Positions 8,421 through 26,700 of a stretch of 64,000 bases of DNA are shown in pieces. The translations under genes were made by a program, and so were the position numbers. This DNA is from Catellatospora sp. IY07-71 (GTDB lineage: Bacteria > Actinomycetota > Actinomycetes > Mycobacteriales > Micromonosporaceae), in contig NZ_AP023360.1 in the NCBI RefSeq assembly GCF_018326265.1, positions 3,525,501-3,589,500 of the forward strand. The letters are read 5' to 3'. The number at the start of each line of letters is the position of its first letter. Within the stretch, counting starts at the first letter, position 1. The notes below the pieces were generated by a model, which saw nothing but the letters and a program-made list of their open reading frames with translations, was not told where the DNA came from and made no database searches.

Positions 8421-9976
8421 CCGCCCCGGCGCTGTCCGGCCCGCGCACCGACCCGGCCGGCATCAACGAGGTCCTCAACGCCGTCGAGCTGCCCTGCCAC
8501 GTGGTGCAGACCCCGGCCGGCGTCGCGCTCACCCACGTCCTGCCCGCGCGCGGCGCGCGGCCGGTGCTGTCCCTGGCGCCGCTGCCTGCCACCCGGCTGG
8601 GCGACCCGGGCTTCCGCACCGCCCACGGCGTCACGTACGCGCTGATGGCAGGCGCGATGGCCGGCGGCATCGCCTCGCCCGAACTCGTCACGGCCATGGC
8701 CCGCCACGGCTACCTCGCCGCGTACGGCTCCGGCGGCGTCGCGCCCAGCCGCATCGAGCAGGCCCTGCACCACCTCGCCGCGCACGCGGCGGGCCTGCCC
8801 TACGCGGTGAACCTGCTGCACGCCCCGCACGAGCCCGCCGTGGAACGGGCCGTGGTCGACCTCTGCCTGCGCCACGGCGTGCGCTGCGTCGAGGCGTCCG
8901 CGTTCATGAACCTGACCGCGCCGCTCGTCCACTACCGCCTGGCCAGCCTGCACCGCCGCCCCGACGGCTCCGTCGCAGCCGCCAACCGGGTCATCGCCAA
9001 GGTGTCCCGGCCCGAGGTCGCCGAGCGCTTCCTGACCCCGGCCGACCCGGCGATCGTCACCGCCCTGGCCGACGCCGGGCTGATCAGCGCCGAGCAGGCC
9101 GCCCTCGCAGCGTACGTGCCCATGGCCGACGACGTCACCGTGGAGGCCGATTCCGGCGGGCACACCGACGGCCGCCCGCTCGCCGTGCTGCTCCCGGCGC
9201 TGGCCGGGCTCCGCGACGCGCTGCGCCAGCGCCATCCCGGCCTCGCCCAAGTGCGGCTCGGCGCGGCCGGCGGGATCGGCACCCCGGCCGCCGTGCACGC
9301 CGCGTTCGCCCTGGGCGCCGACTATGTCGTGACCGGCTCGGTCAACCAGGCCTGCCGCGAGGCGGGCACCTCCGCCCAGACCCGCCGCATGCTCGCCGCC
9401 GCCGGCATCGCCGACGTGGGTCTGGCCCCGTCGGCGGACATGTTCGAGTTCGGCTCGCGGGTGCAGGTGCTCAAACGCGGCACCATGTTCGCCCAGCGCG
9501 CCGGGCGTCTGCACCGCTGCTACGAGCGCTACGACAGCCTCGAAGCGTTGCCGGCCGAGGAGCGCGAGTGGCTGGAGACGGTCGTGCTGCGCCGCACCAT
9601 CGCCGACGTCTGGGAGGACGTCGTCGAGTTCTTCACCCGCCGCGACCCCGCCCAGCTCGAAGCCGCCCAGGCCGACCCGCGGCGGCGCATGGCGCTGCTG
9701 TTCCGCTGGTATCTCGGGCTGTCGTCGCGGTGGGCGTCCACCGGCGACGCCGAGCGGACCGTCGACTACCAGATCTGGTGCGGCCCCGCCATGGGCGCGT
9801 TCAACCAGTGGGCGGCCGGCACCTACCTCGCCGCGCCCGAGAACCGCTCCGTCGTCGACGTGTCCCATCACCTGCTGCGGGGCGCGGCCGTCGCCGCCCG
9901 CGTCCACCAGCTGCGGCTCGCCGGGGTCCGGCTGCCGCAGCCCGCGACCGCCTACCGCGTCCTCCCCGTCGGCTGA
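8417..9976 (+). CDS. pfaD: PfaD family trans-acting enoyl reductase
   Basis: 519 aa from GTG 8417, overlapping the previous stop by 4 bp. It is a nitronate-monooxygenase-like FMN TIM barrel of the PfaD family. Recognisable parts are [18 protein letters not shown], a long middle with [22 protein letters not shown] and [16 protein letters not shown], and the C-terminal PfaD region with [14 protein letters not shown]. PfaD supplies enoyl reduction in trans to PUFA synthases and some trans-AT PKSs. Its position after KS-AT-ACP, KR-DH and the FabA-type genes supports a complete reductive PUFA-like module. Confidence 0.92.
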   Translation: MTAPALSGPRTDPAGINEVLNAVELPCHVVQTPAGVALTHVLPARGARPVLSLAPLPATRLGDPGFRTAHGVTYALMAGAMAGGIASPELVTAMARHGYLAAYGSGGVAPSRIEQALHHLAAHAAGLPYAVNLLHAPHEPAVERAVVDLCLRHGVRCVEASAFMNLTAPLVHYRLASLHRRPDGSVAAANRVIAKVSRPEVAERFLTPADPAIVTALADAGLISAEQAALAAYVPMADDVTVEADSGGHTDGRPLAVLLPALAGLRDALRQRHPGLAQVRLGAAGGIGTPAAVHAAFALGADYVVTGSVNQACREAGTSAQTRRMLAAAGIADVGLAPSADMFEFGSRVQVLKRGTMFAQRAGRLHRCYERYDSLEALPAEEREWLETVVLRRTIADVWEDVVEFFTRRDPAQLEAAQADPRRRMALLFRWYLGLSSRWASTGDAERTVDYQIWCGPAMGAFNQWAAGTYLAAPENRSVVDVSHHLLRGAAVAARVHQLRLAGVRLPQPATAYRVLPVG

Positions 9977-10008
9977 GCCGCGGCCCGTATCCGGATCGGA
10001 GAACCCAG

Positions 10009-10227
10009 ATGAGCAACCCCTTCGACGACGACAACGGCACCTTCCTCGTGCTGGTGAACGACGAGAACCAGCACTCGCTGTGGCCCGCGTTCGCCGACGT
10101 GCCGGCCGGGTGGCGCACCGTCTGCGGCCCCGCGCCGCGGCAGGACTGCCTCGACCACATCGAGCGGCAGTGGACCGACATGCGCCCGGCCAGCCTGGCC
10201 CGGCGCATGGCCGAGCAGCAGGCCTGA
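10009..10227 (+). CDS. MbtH family NRPS accessory protein
   Basis: A 72-aa protein starting at ATG 10009, with GGAG about 9 nt upstream. It has the family pattern: NPFDD near the start, FLVLVNDE, the [14 protein letters not shown] core and a terminal DIRP-like TDMRPASL. MbtH proteins bind and activate adenylation domains. It sits directly before the first NRPS gene with a 1-bp stop/start overlap and probably serves one or more of the five A domains. Confidence 0.95.
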   Translation: MSNPFDDDNGTFLVLVNDENQHSLWPAFADVPAGWRTVCGPAPRQDCLDHIERQWTDMRPASLARRMAEQQA

Positions 10228-13200
10228 TGGACACCCGCGCCGAAGACGGCCTGCCGCTGCTCGCCGGGCAGCACGGGCTCTGGTTCGCCCAGCAGCTCGC
10301 CCACGCCGGGCGGCAGTACAGCGTCGCCCAGTACACCGACATCGCCGGGCCGCTGGACCGGGCGCTGATGGCCCGCGCGATGGCGCAGGCCGTCACCGAG
10401 GTGGAGAGCCTGCGGCTCTACTTCACCGAGCACGACACCACCGTGCGCCAGCACCTGGCCGACCTGTCCGACTGGACGCTGCACGACGTCGACCTCAGCG
10501 ACCGGCCCGACCCCGAGCAGGCCGCCCGGCAGTGGATGGACGAGGACCTGGCCGCACCGGTCGACCTCGGCCGCCCGCCGCTGGGCACCGGCGCGCTGCT
10601 ACGCCTGGGCCCCGAACGCCACCTGTGGTATCAGCGCGTCCACCACCTGGCCGCCGACGGGTACAGCGGCCTGATCATCGCCCGCCGGGTCGGTGTCATC
10701 TACTCAGCCCTGGTCAACGGCCGCCCCTGCCCGGCGCCGACCATGGGCACGGTCGCCGAGCTGCTCGACGACGAGGCCGCCTACCGGGGCTCGCCGCGCT
10801 TCGAGACCGACCGCGCCTACTGGGCCGGGCTGCTCGACGGCGCACCCGAGCCGGTCACGCTGTCCACCTCGTCGGCGGCGCCCACCGGGCAGGTGTTCCG
10901 GACCACGGGCAGGCTCAGCGACGCCGCCACCGACGCGCTGCGCGCCGCCGCCAGGGCGGCCGGGGTGCCCTGGACCACGCTCGTCGTCGCCGGCCTGGCC
11001 ACCTACGTGCACCACCTGACCGGCGCGGCCGAGCTGACGTTCGCGCTGCCCGTGCTGGCCCGCGACAACGAGCTGCTGCTGCGTACCCCCGGCATGCTGT
11101 CCAACGTGCTGCCGCTGCGGGTCGGCGTGCGCCCGGACCAGCCGTTCGCCGAGCTGGCGCGGTCGGTCGGCGCGCAGCTGCGCGAGGCCCTGCTGCACCA
11201 GCGATACCGCTACGAGGACATCCGCCGCGAACGCGGCGCGCTCGAGCACGACCGGGGCCTGTTCAACATCGAGATCAACGTCATGTCGTTCCCGTTCGAC
11301 GTGAAGTTCGGCCCGGCGACGTCCACGTTCCACAACCTCACCAACGGTCCCGTCGACGGGCTCGCCGTGCACATCTACGGCCTGCCCGACACCGGCGGGC
11401 TGCGCATCGACTTCGACGGCGACCTCGGCCTGTACACCACGGCCGAGCTCGCCGAGCACCGGCGGCGCTTCGCCGTCTTCCTCACCGCGCTGGTCGGCGA
11501 CCCCGACCGCCCGGTCGGGCGGCTGGACACCATCGGCGCCGTGGAGAAGGCCAGGGTGCTGAGCACCGGCGCCGTCCCGCCCCGGCCGCTGCCCGAAGGC
11601 ACCCTGGTCGAGCAGTTCGAACGGCACGCCGCGCAGACCCCCGACGCGGTCGCCGTCGTCGACGCGGGCGCCACCACCACCTACGCGCAGCTGAACGACC
11701 GCGCCGAGCGGCTGGCCCGCGCGCTGGCCGCCCGCGGCGCCGGGCCCGAGACGTTCGTGGCCACCATGCTGCCCCGCTCCACCGACATGATCGCCACGGT
11801 GCTGGCCGTGCTGAAGACCGGCGCCGCCTACGTGCCGGTCGACCCGGCCAACCCCGCCGACCGGGTCGCCGCGCTGCTCGCCGACATCGACCCGGTCGCG
11901 GTCGTGCCCGGTCCGGGCCTGGACGGCGACGCCGACCCCGCCGGGCGGCCCGACCCCGACGGCCTCGCCTACGCCATCTTCACCTCCGGCTCCACCGGCC
12001 GGCCCAAGGGCGCGCTCGTACACCACCGCGGCGCGCTCAACCACCTGCTGGCCAAGGTGGACGACCTGGGGCTCACCGCCGCCGACCGGATCGTGGCCAA
12101 CGCGCCCCTCACCTTCGACATCTCGGTATGGCAGATGCTGGCCGCGCTGATGGTCGGCGGCCAGGTCCACGTCGCCGACGAGGACGCCGCCCGCGACCCG
12201 ATGGAGCTGTTCGGCCTGGCCGCCGGGAACGCCGTCACCATCCTGGAGGTGGTGCCCTCGCTGCTGCGCGCCGCGCTGGACGCCTGGGACGCGGGCCTGC
12301 CGGACGTCGCGCTGCCCGAGCTGCGCTGGCTGGTCGTCACGGGCGAGGCGCTGCCCGCCGACCTGTGCCGCCGCTGGTTCGCCAGGTATCCGCGGATCCC
12401 GCTGATGAACGCGTACGGCCCGACCGAGTGCTCCGACGACGTCACCCACGCCGTGCTGCGCGACGGCGACGTGGCCGACGGCGGCGTCGTCCCGATCGGA
12501 CGGCCGGTCCGCAACACCCGCCTGTACGTGCTGAACCCCGCGCTGCGCCCACTGCCCGCCGGGGTGCCCGGCGAGCTGTACGTCGGCGGCACCGGCGTCG
12601 GCCGCGGCTACCTCGGCGACACCGGCCGCACCGCCGCCACGTTCGTCGCCGACCCGTTCGCGACCACACCCGGCGCCCGCATGTACCGCACCGGCGACCA
12701 CGCCCGCTGGACCCCGGCCGGGGAGCTGGAGTTCCTGGGCCGCCGCGACCACCAGGTGAAGATCCGCGGGCAGCGCATCGAGCTGGGCGAGATCGAGGCG
12801 GCGCTGCGGGTGGTGCCCGGCGTCTCCGACGCGGTCGTCGTGGTCCGCGAGGACCGGCCCGGCGACCGCCGCCTGGTGGCGTACCTGTCTCGCCGCGACG
12901 ACGCCGCGGTCGAGCCGGCCGCCGCCCGGGCGGCCGCCGCGGCGGCGCTGCCCGAGCACATGGTGCCCGCCGCGTTCGTGGTGCTGGACACGCTGCCCCT
13001 CAACACCAGCGGCAAGGTCGACCGCAAGGCCCTGCCCCGGCCCGACCTCGGGTCCGGCGGCGGCCGAACGCCCCGCGACGAGCGCGAACGCCTGCTCTGC
13101 GAGCTGGCCGCCGGGGTGCTGGGCCTGCCCGCGATCGGCCCCGAGGACAGCTTCTTCGAACTCGGCGGCGACAGCATCGTCGCGATCCAGCTGGTCAGCC

Positions 13201-14672
13201 GGGCACGGGCGGCGGGCCTGCAGTTCACCGCCCGCGACGTGTTCCAGTGCCGCACCATCGCCGCGCTGGCCGCCGCCGCCGTCGCAGCCGAACGGGCCGT
13301 CGCCGAACCCGCCGCCGAGGGCATCGGCGAGGTGCCGCCCACACCGATCGTCACCGGCTGGCTCGACGCGGGCGGCCCGCTCGACGCCGTACACCAGGCG
13401 ATCATGCTGGAGGTGCCGTCCGGGCTGCGGCCGGACGACCTGACCGGTGCCCTGCAGCAACTGCTGGACACCCATCACGTGCTGCGCTCGCGGTTCGACG
13501 TCGCGGCCCGCCGCTGGCAGATCATGCCGGTCGGCTCGGTCGCCGCCGCGTCGCTGATCCGCCAGGTCGAGTCCGTCGACCAGCTCGCCGTCGAGGACGC
13601 CCGGGACCGGCTCGACGTCGGTTCTGGTGTGCTGCTGCAGGCCGTGTGGCACGACGGCGACCCCGGCCGCCTGCTGCTGGTCGTACACCACCTGGCCGTC
13701 GACGGCGTCTCCTGGCGCGTGCTCGCCGCCGACCTGGCCGCGGCCGCCGCGGGGACGGACCCGGCGCCCGTGCCGGTCTCGTTCCGCACCTACGCCCGCC
13801 GCCTGACCGGCACCGACCGCACCGCCGAGCTGGACACCTGGCGCGCGATCGTCGCCGACGTCGCCGCCGCGCCCCTCGACCCGGACAAGGACGTGGCCGG
13901 CACCGCCGGCCGCACCACCGTCCGGCTCACCGGCGCCACCGTGGACACCCTGCTCACCCGCCTGCCCGCGCTGTTCCACTGCGGCCCGGACGACGTCCTG
14001 CTCGCCGCGCTGGCGTCGGCCGCCGCCCGGTGGACCGGCCGCGACACGGTCCACCTCGCCCTGGAGGGGCACGGCCGCGACGACACCGACCTCGACCTGT
14101 CGCGCACCGTCGGCTGGTTCACCGCGCAGTACCCGGTCCGGCTCACGCCGGGCAGCCCGGACTGGGCGGAGATCGCCGTCGGCGGCCCCGCCGCGGGCCG
14201 GGTGCTCAAGACCGTGAAGGAGCAGCTGCGCCAGGTGCCGGGCAACGGCAGCGGCTACGGCCTGCTCCGCGACCGGCTCGACGCGCCGCGCCCGGGGCTG
14301 GCCTTCAACTACCTGGGACGGCTCGACGCGGGCACCGGTCACCACGGCTGGCGGCTGCTGCCCGGCCACGAACTCACCCACGCAGCCCACCCGGCGCAGC
14401 CGCTCGGCCACGCGGTCGAGATCGACGCGCACGTCCGCGACACCCCCGACGGCCCCCAGCTGGTCGCCGAGTGGGTGTGGGCGTCTCGCATCCACGGCCA
14501 GGACGTCACCGAGCTCGCCGAGCTGTGGGCACAGGCGCTGCACGGCCTCGCCGCCCACGCCGACGACCCGGGCGCGGGCGGCCTCACCCCGTCGGACCTG
14601 GACCTGGTCGCCATCGACCAGTCCGAACTCGACGACCTGGAAGCACTACTCGTCGACGAACGGGGACTCTGA
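10227..14672 (+). CDS. NRPS module 1: C-A-T-E (lipid-accepting start module)
   Basis: 1,481 aa. The N-terminal condensation domain (HHLAADG about residue 140) resembles starter-type C domains and likely takes the acyl chain from the PUFA-like synthase. The A domain carries [12 protein letters not shown] (about 584). My Stachelhaus-type reading is D-I-W-E-V-T-A-D-D-K, close to codes I associate with 2,4-diaminobutyrate, but this is unverified. The carrier protein has LGGDSI (about 979), the form usual before epimerases. The epimerase has HHLAVDG, EGHGR, RTVGWFT and FNYLGRL, so a D residue is expected. The C-terminal tail after the epimerase is acidic and may act as a COM-type donor toward the next NRPS, which begins 2 bp downstream. 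Confidence 0.9.
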   Translation: MDTRAEDGLPLLAGQHGLWFAQQLAHAGRQYSVAQYTDIAGPLDRALMARAMAQAVTEVESLRLYFTEHDTTVRQHLADLSDWTLHDVDLSDRPDPEQAARQWMDEDLAAPVDLGRPPLGTGALLRLGPERHLWYQRVHHLAADGYSGLIIARRVGVIYSALVNGRPCPAPTMGTVAELLDDEAAYRGSPRFETDRAYWAGLLDGAPEPVTLSTSSAAPTGQVFRTTGRLSDAATDALRAAARAAGVPWTTLVVAGLATYVHHLTGAAELTFALPVLARDNELLLRTPGMLSNVLPLRVGVRPDQPFAELARSVGAQLREALLHQRYRYEDIRRERGALEHDRGLFNIEINVMSFPFDVKFGPATSTFHNLTNGPVDGLAVHIYGLPDTGGLRIDFDGDLGLYTTAELAEHRRRFAVFLTALVGDPDRPVGRLDTIGAVEKARVLSTGAVPPRPLPEGTLVEQFERHAAQTPDAVAVVDAGATTTYAQLNDRAERLARALAARGAGPETFVATMLPRSTDMIATVLAVLKTGAAYVPVDPANPADRVAALLADIDPVAVVPGPGLDGDADPAGRPDPDGLAYAIFTSGSTGRPKGALVHHRGALNHLLAKVDDLGLTAADRIVANAPLTFDISVWQMLAALMVGGQVHVADEDAARDPMELFGLAAGNAVTILEVVPSLLRAALDAWDAGLPDVALPELRWLVVTGEALPADLCRRWFARYPRIPLMNAYGPTECSDDVTHAVLRDGDVADGGVVPIGRPVRNTRLYVLNPALRPLPAGVPGELYVGGTGVGRGYLGDTGRTAATFVADPFATTPGARMYRTGDHARWTPAGELEFLGRRDHQVKIRGQRIELGEIEAALRVVPGVSDAVVVVREDRPGDRRLVAYLSRRDDAAVEPAAARAAAAAALPEHMVPAAFVVLDTLPLNTSGKVDRKALPRPDLGSGGGRTPRDERERLLCELAAGVLGLPAIGPEDSFFELGGDSIVAIQLVSRARAAGLQFTARDVFQCRTIAALAAAAVAAERAVAEPAAEGIGEVPPTPIVTGWLDAGGPLDAVHQAIMLEVPSGLRPDDLTGALQQLLDTHHVLRSRFDVAARRWQIMPVGSVAAASLIRQVESVDQLAVEDARDRLDVGSGVLLQAVWHDGDPGRLLLVVHHLAVDGVSWRVLAADLAAAAAGTDPAPVPVSFRTYARRLTGTDRTAELDTWRAIVADVAAAPLDPDKDVAGTAGRTTVRLTGATVDTLLTRLPALFHCGPDDVLLAALASAAARWTGRDTVHLALEGHGRDDTDLDLSRTVGWFTAQYPVRLTPGSPDWAEIAVGGPAAGRVLKTVKEQLRQVPGNGSGYGLLRDRLDAPRPGLAFNYLGRLDAGTGHHGWRLLPGHELTHAAHPAQPLGHAVEIDAHVRDTPDGPQLVAEWVWASRIHGQDVTELAELWAQALHGLAAHADDPGAGGLTPSDLDLVAIDQSELDDLEALLVDERGL

Positions 14673-14674
14673 GC

Positions 14675-20775
<6,101 letters not shown>

Positions 20776-20779
<4 letters not shown>

Positions 20780-23700
20780 TTCCGTTGTCGTTCGCCCAGC
20801 GGCGGTTGTGGTTTCTGGGTCAGTTGGACGGGCAGTCGGCGGCGTACAACATTCCGTTCGCGTTGCGGTTGACCGGTGTTCTGGATCGGGGTGCGCTGGC
20901 TGCGGCTCTGGGTGATGTGGTCGCGCGTCATGAGAGTCTGCGGACGGTGTTTCCGGATGTGGACGGGGTGCCGTTTCAGCGGATTCTTCCGGCTGCGGAT
21001 GCGGTGGTGGAGTTGCCGGTGCTGGGCTGGTCGCCGGTGGAGGTGGGCCAGCTTGCGGGTCATGTTTTCGATGTGACGTCGCAGTTGCCGGTGCGGGCGT
21101 GGTTGTTCGAGGTGGGCCCGGCCGAGCATGTGCTGCTGGTGGTGGTGCATCACATTGCTGGTGACGGCTGGTCGACGGTGCCGTTGGCGCGGGATCTGAG
21201 TGTGGCGTATGCGGCCCGGTGTGCTGGTGGGGCGCCGGGTTGGGATCCGTTGCCGGTGCAGTACGCCGATTACACGTTGTGGCAGTTGGAGTTGCTGGGT
21301 GACGAGGCTGATCCGGGGTCGGTGGTGTCTCGGCAGCTGGCGTTCTGGCGGCGGGCGTTGGAGGGGGTGCCGCAGCGGCTGGAGTTGCCGGTCGATCGGG
21401 AGCGTCCGGTGGTGGCGTCGTTCGCGGGCGCTTCGGTCGACTTCACGATCGACACGGCGACGGTCGACGGGCTCAAGGGGCTGGCGCGTCAGTCGCGGGT
21501 GAGTCTGTTCATGGTGGTGCAGGCGGCGCTGGCGGTGTTGCTGCACCGGCTCGGTGCTGGGACGGATGTCCCGATCGGGACGGCGGTGGCGGGCCGGACT
21601 GATGACGCGCTGGATGATCTGGTGGGGTTCTTCGTGAACACGCTGGTGTTGCGCACGGATGTGTCGGGGGATCCGTCGTTTCAGGTGTTGCTGGAGCGGG
21701 TGCGGGAGACGGATCTGGCGGCGTTCGCGCATCAGGATGTGCCGTTCGAGCGGCTGGTGGAGGTGTTGAATCCGGCGCGGTCGTTGTCGTGGCATCCGCT
21801 GTTCCAGGTGATGTTGACGTTGCAGAACAACGCGGATGCGCGGGTGGAGCTGCCGGGCCTGGACTGTGTGGTGGAGCAGGTCGGGGTGCCTGCGGCGAAG
21901 TTCGACCTGTCGTTCGACCTGACCGAGACGGCCGAGGGTATGGCCGGGGTGCTGGAGTACGCCACCGACCTATTCGACGAGTCGTCCGTGCTCGCACTGG
22001 TCGAAAGGTTCCAGCGCGTGCTGGCCGCTGTCGTCGCCGACCCACGGGTGCGGGTGTCGCAGGTCGAGATCCTGTCGCAGGCCGAGCGCGACCGGCTCCT
22101 GCACCACGTCAACGACACCGCCCAGCCCTACGAGCCGGGCACGATCGTCGCGGCCGTGCAGGAGCAGGCCGCCCGCACCCCGCACGCCGTCGCGGCCGTC
22201 TGCGGCGCGGAGTTCCTCTCCTACGCCGAGCTCAACGCCCGCGCCAACCGGCTCGCCCGGGTCCTGGCCGACCGGGGCGTGGGACCGGAGTCCTTCGTCG
22301 CGGTGATGATGCCCCGCAACGTCGACCTGATGGTCGCCCTGCTGGCCGTGCTCAAGGCCGGCGGCGCCTACGTGCCCGTCGACCCGTCCTACCCCAAGGA
22401 CCGCATCGACTTCATGCTCACCGACGCCGCACCCGTGCTGGTGCTGGAGAGCGCTGACCTGCCCGGCGTCGACGACGCCGACGACACCGACCTCGACGTG
22501 GCGCTGCTGCCCGACCACCCGGCCTACATGATCTACACCTCCGGCTCCACCGGCCGCCCCAAGGGCGTGATCATCAGCCACGGCTCGGCCCGCCACTACC
22601 TGGCCTACTCCACCGACACCTACCCCGGCACGCACGGCGTCGCCGTGCTGCACTCGCCGATCTCCTTCGACCTCACCGTCACCGGCCTGTTCGCCCCGCT
22701 CACCGTCGGCGGCACGGTGCTGCTGGCGCCGCTGGAGGAGGACCCGGCCGTCGAGGAACTGCTGGACCGCACCCCGTGCACGTTCCTCAAGGCCACGCCG
22801 AGCCACCTCGCGCTGCTGGACGCGCTGCCGCTGGCGTTCTCCCCGTCGGCCGACCTCGTCGTCGGCGGCGAGCAGCTGACCGGCACCATGCTGAGCACCT
22901 GGCGGCGGCGCCATCCGGGGGCGGCGGTGGTCAACGAGTACGGCCCGACCGAGGTCACCGTCGGGTCCGTGGTCTACCGCGTCGCGCCGGGGGAGGAGAT
23001 CGGGCCGGGCGCGGTGCCGATCGGCCGTCCCATCTGGAACACCCGCGTGTACGCGCTCGACGCCATGCTGCGGCCGGTGCCACCCGGCGTGCCCGGCGAG
23101 CTGTACCTCGGCGGGGTGCAGCTGGCGCGCGGCTACCACGCCCGGCCGGGCCTGACCGCCGCCCGCTTCGTCGCCGACCCGTACGCCCCCGAGCCGGGCG
23201 CGCGCATGTACCGCACCGGCGACGTCGTCCGCTGGCGCGCCGACGGCGAGCTGGAGTACCTCGGCCGGGTCGACGACCAGGTGAAGATCCGCGGCTTCCG
23301 GATCGAGCTGGGCGAGGTCGAAACCACGCTGGAGTCGGTGCCCGGCGTCTCCCGCGCCGTGGTCGTCGCCCGCGACAACCGGCTGGTCGGCTACGTCGTC
23401 GGCGATGCCGACCCGGCCGACGTGCGCGCCGCGCTCGGCGATCTGCTGCCCGACTACATGATCCCGGCGGTGGTCGTGGCGCTGGCCGAGCTGCCGCTCA
23501 ACTCCAGCGGCAAGGTCGACCGGGCCGCGCTGCCCGCGCCGTCCGCCGCCCCGGCCGCCGCCGGCCGCGGCCCGCGCGACGAGAAGGAGCACCTGCTCAG
23601 CGCGCTGTTCGCCGAGGTCCTCGGGCTGAGCGAGGTCGGCGTGGACGACAGCTTCTTCGACCTCGGCGGCGACAGCATCGTCTCCATCCAGCTGGTCAGC

Positions 23701-26700
23701 CGGGCCCGCGCGGCGGGCCTGGTGTTCACCGCCCGCGACGTCTTCCGCCACCGCACCGTCGCCGGGCTCGCCGCGGTCACCGCCGAGATCGAGCGGCCGC
23801 TGAGCGAGCCGCCCGGCGCGGGCGTCGGCGAGGTCACGCCCACCCCGATCGTCGCCGGGTGGCTCGCGGCCGGCGGCCCGCCGGACGCCGTCTACCAGTC
23901 CGTGGTCGTGCGGGTGCCCGCGGGCATGCGCCTGGACGACCTGACCGGAGCGGTCCAGGTGGTGCTGGACACCCACCACGCGCTGCGGTCCCGGGTGGAC
24001 CCCGGCACCGGCCGGTGGGAGATCACCGAGCCGGGCTCGGTCGCCGCCGCGTCCTGCCTGCAGCGGGCCGACGCGAACACGACGACCGTCGCCGAGGCCA
24101 CCCTCGCCGCCCGGCAGCGCCTGTCGGTCGCCACCGGCCAGGTGTTCCAGGCGGTATGGCTGGACGCCGGGCAGTCCGACTCCGGCCTGCTGGTCATCGT
24201 CGCCCATCACGTCGCCGTCGACGGCGTGTCCTGGCGCATCCTCATCCCGGACCTGGCCGCCGCCTGGCGCGCCCTCGCCACCGACGAGCCGGTGCTGCTC
24301 ACCCCCGTGCCGACCTCGCTGCGCACCTGGGCCGCCAAGCTGGCCGAGGCGGCCGCCGAGCGCACCGCCGAACTCGCGTACTGGCGCGAGGTCGTCACCG
24401 ACGCGCCACCGGCCTGGGGCGAGCTCGACCCGGGACGGGACGTGGGCGGCACCGCCGGGGACGTCACCGTCCGGCTGGCCGGCGACGGGGTGGAGACCCT
24501 GCTCACCCGGCTGCCCACGCTGTTCCACGGCGGCGTCAACGACATCCTGCTCACCGGGCTCGCCCTGGCCGTCTCGCAGTGGCTGTCGCAGCGGCCCTGG
24601 GCGCCGCCGAGCACGTCGGTGTTCCTCGAACTGGAGGGGCACGGCCGCGAGGACGTCCTGGCCGGGGTCGACGTGTCCCGCACGGTCGGCTGGTTCACCA
24701 GCCAGTTCCCGGTGCGGCTCGACCCCGGGCCGGTCGACTGGGACGACGTCTGCGCCGGTGGCGCATCGGTCGGCCGGGCGGTCAAGGCGGTCAAGGAGCA
24801 GCTGCGGCAGGTCCCCGACAACGGCATCGGCTACGGCATGCTGCGCCACCTGAACCCGGCGGCCGAGGCGGAGCTGGCCGCGGCGCCGCGCCCGTCCCTG
24901 GCGTTCAACTACCTCGGCCGGCTGGACACCGGCACCGCCGCCGGAGGCTGGCGGCTGGAGGCCGATCAGGACGCCCTCGGCGGCGCCGCCGACGACCCGG
25001 CGCGGCCGCTGAGCCACCTGGTCAACGTCGACGTGTACGCCCGCACCAGCGGCGACACCCCGGTCCTGGTCGCCGAGTGGACCTGGGCGTCGCGCCTGCT
25101 CGGCGAGGACGAGGCGCAGGAGCTGGCCGCGCTGTGGCTGCAGGCGCTGCAGGGCCTCATCGCGCACGCCGGACGCCCCGACGCGGGCGGCCTCACCCCG
25201 TCCGACCTGCCGCTGGTCCGCGTCGGCCAGGCCGAGATCGAGCAGCTCGAACGGGACTTCACCGGCCTCGCCGCGGTCTGGCCGCTGTCCCCGATGCAGG
25301 AAGGGCTGCTCTTCCACGCGCTGTTCGACGACAGCGGGCCCGACGTCTACACCGTGCAGATCTCCATCGACCTCGACGGCGACCTCGACCCGGCCCGGCT
25401 GCGCGCGGCCGCCGTCGCGCTGCTGCGCCGCCACCCGAACCTGCGCGCCGCCTTCCGGCAGCGGCCCGACGGCGAGCCCGTGCAGGTGGTCCAGCGCGAG
25501 GTGGCCCTGCCGTGGCGCGAGGTCGACCTGTCCGGCCTGCCCGTCGACGACCGCGACGCCGAGCTGGTCAGGGTCGTCACCGGCGACCGGGCGGTCCGGT
25601 TCGACGTCGCCCGGCCGCCGCTGGTGCGCTTCCTGGTGGTGCGCCTGGCCCCCCGCAGCTGGCGGCTGGTCGTGTCCAACCACCACCTGCTGCTCGACGG
25701 CTGGTCGATGCCGCTGCTGATGCGCGAGCTGTTCGTGCTCTACCGCTCCGGCGGGGACGAGTCGGTGCTGCCGCCCGCCCCGCCCTACTCCGACTACCTG
25801 GCCTGGCTGGCCGGGCGCGACCGGGCGGCGGCCCGGTCGGCGTGGCAGGCCGCGCTGGCCGGCGTCGACGAGCCGACGCACGTCGTCGGGCCCGGCGCCG
25901 GCACGGAACCCGTGCCGGTGCAGCGCCTCGACGTCAACCTGCCCGACGGCATCGGCGACGAGCTCGCCACGGTGGCGCGTGCCCACGGGCTGACCGTCAA
26001 CACCGTCGTGCAGGGCGCCTGGGCGGCGCTGCTGTCCACCCTCACCGGCCGCGACGACGTCATCTTCGGCGCCGCGGTGTCCGGCCGCCCGCCGGAGCTG
26101 CCCGGCGTCGAGTCGATGGTCGGCCTGCTGATCAACACGGTGCCGGTGCGGGTCGTGTTCGACCCGGACCGGCCCCTGCTGGAGACCCTGCAGCGGGTGC
26201 AGGACGAGCAGTCGTCGCTCACCGAGCACCACCACCTCGGGCTGACCGACATCCACCGCCTCGTCGACGTGCCCGACCTGTTCGACACGATCATGGCGTT
26301 CGAGAGCTACCCGCTCGACAAGGAGATGGCCAACCTGCCCGAGGGCCTGCGGCTCGTCGACATCCACGTCGCCGACGGCGCGCACTTCCCGCTGTCGCTG
26401 CTGGTCACGCCCGGCGAGGACCTCGACCTGCGGGTCGACTACCGGCCCGACATCTTCGACGCCGACGCCGTACGCGAGCTCGTCCGCCGGCTGCTGCGCG
26501 TGCTCACCGCGCTCGTCGCCGACCCGTCGGTGCGCGTGGCGGGCATCGACGTGCTCGGCGACGGCGAACGCGAGCGGGTGCTGCACTGCTTCAACGACAC
26601 CGCGCAGCCCGAGACCGGCCTGACCCTGCACGAGACCATCGCGCGGCAGGCCGCCCGCACCCCCGACGCGATCGCGATCGCCGCGGGCGACGTCAGCCTG

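Noticed and set aside
10532-14674. Long forward frame in another phase over NRPS module 1
   Set aside because: It is Arg/Pro-rich with no domains; only the part from 14675 on is coding (NRPS 2). Likewise the upstream parts of the frames that contain NRPS 3 and the ABC ATPase.
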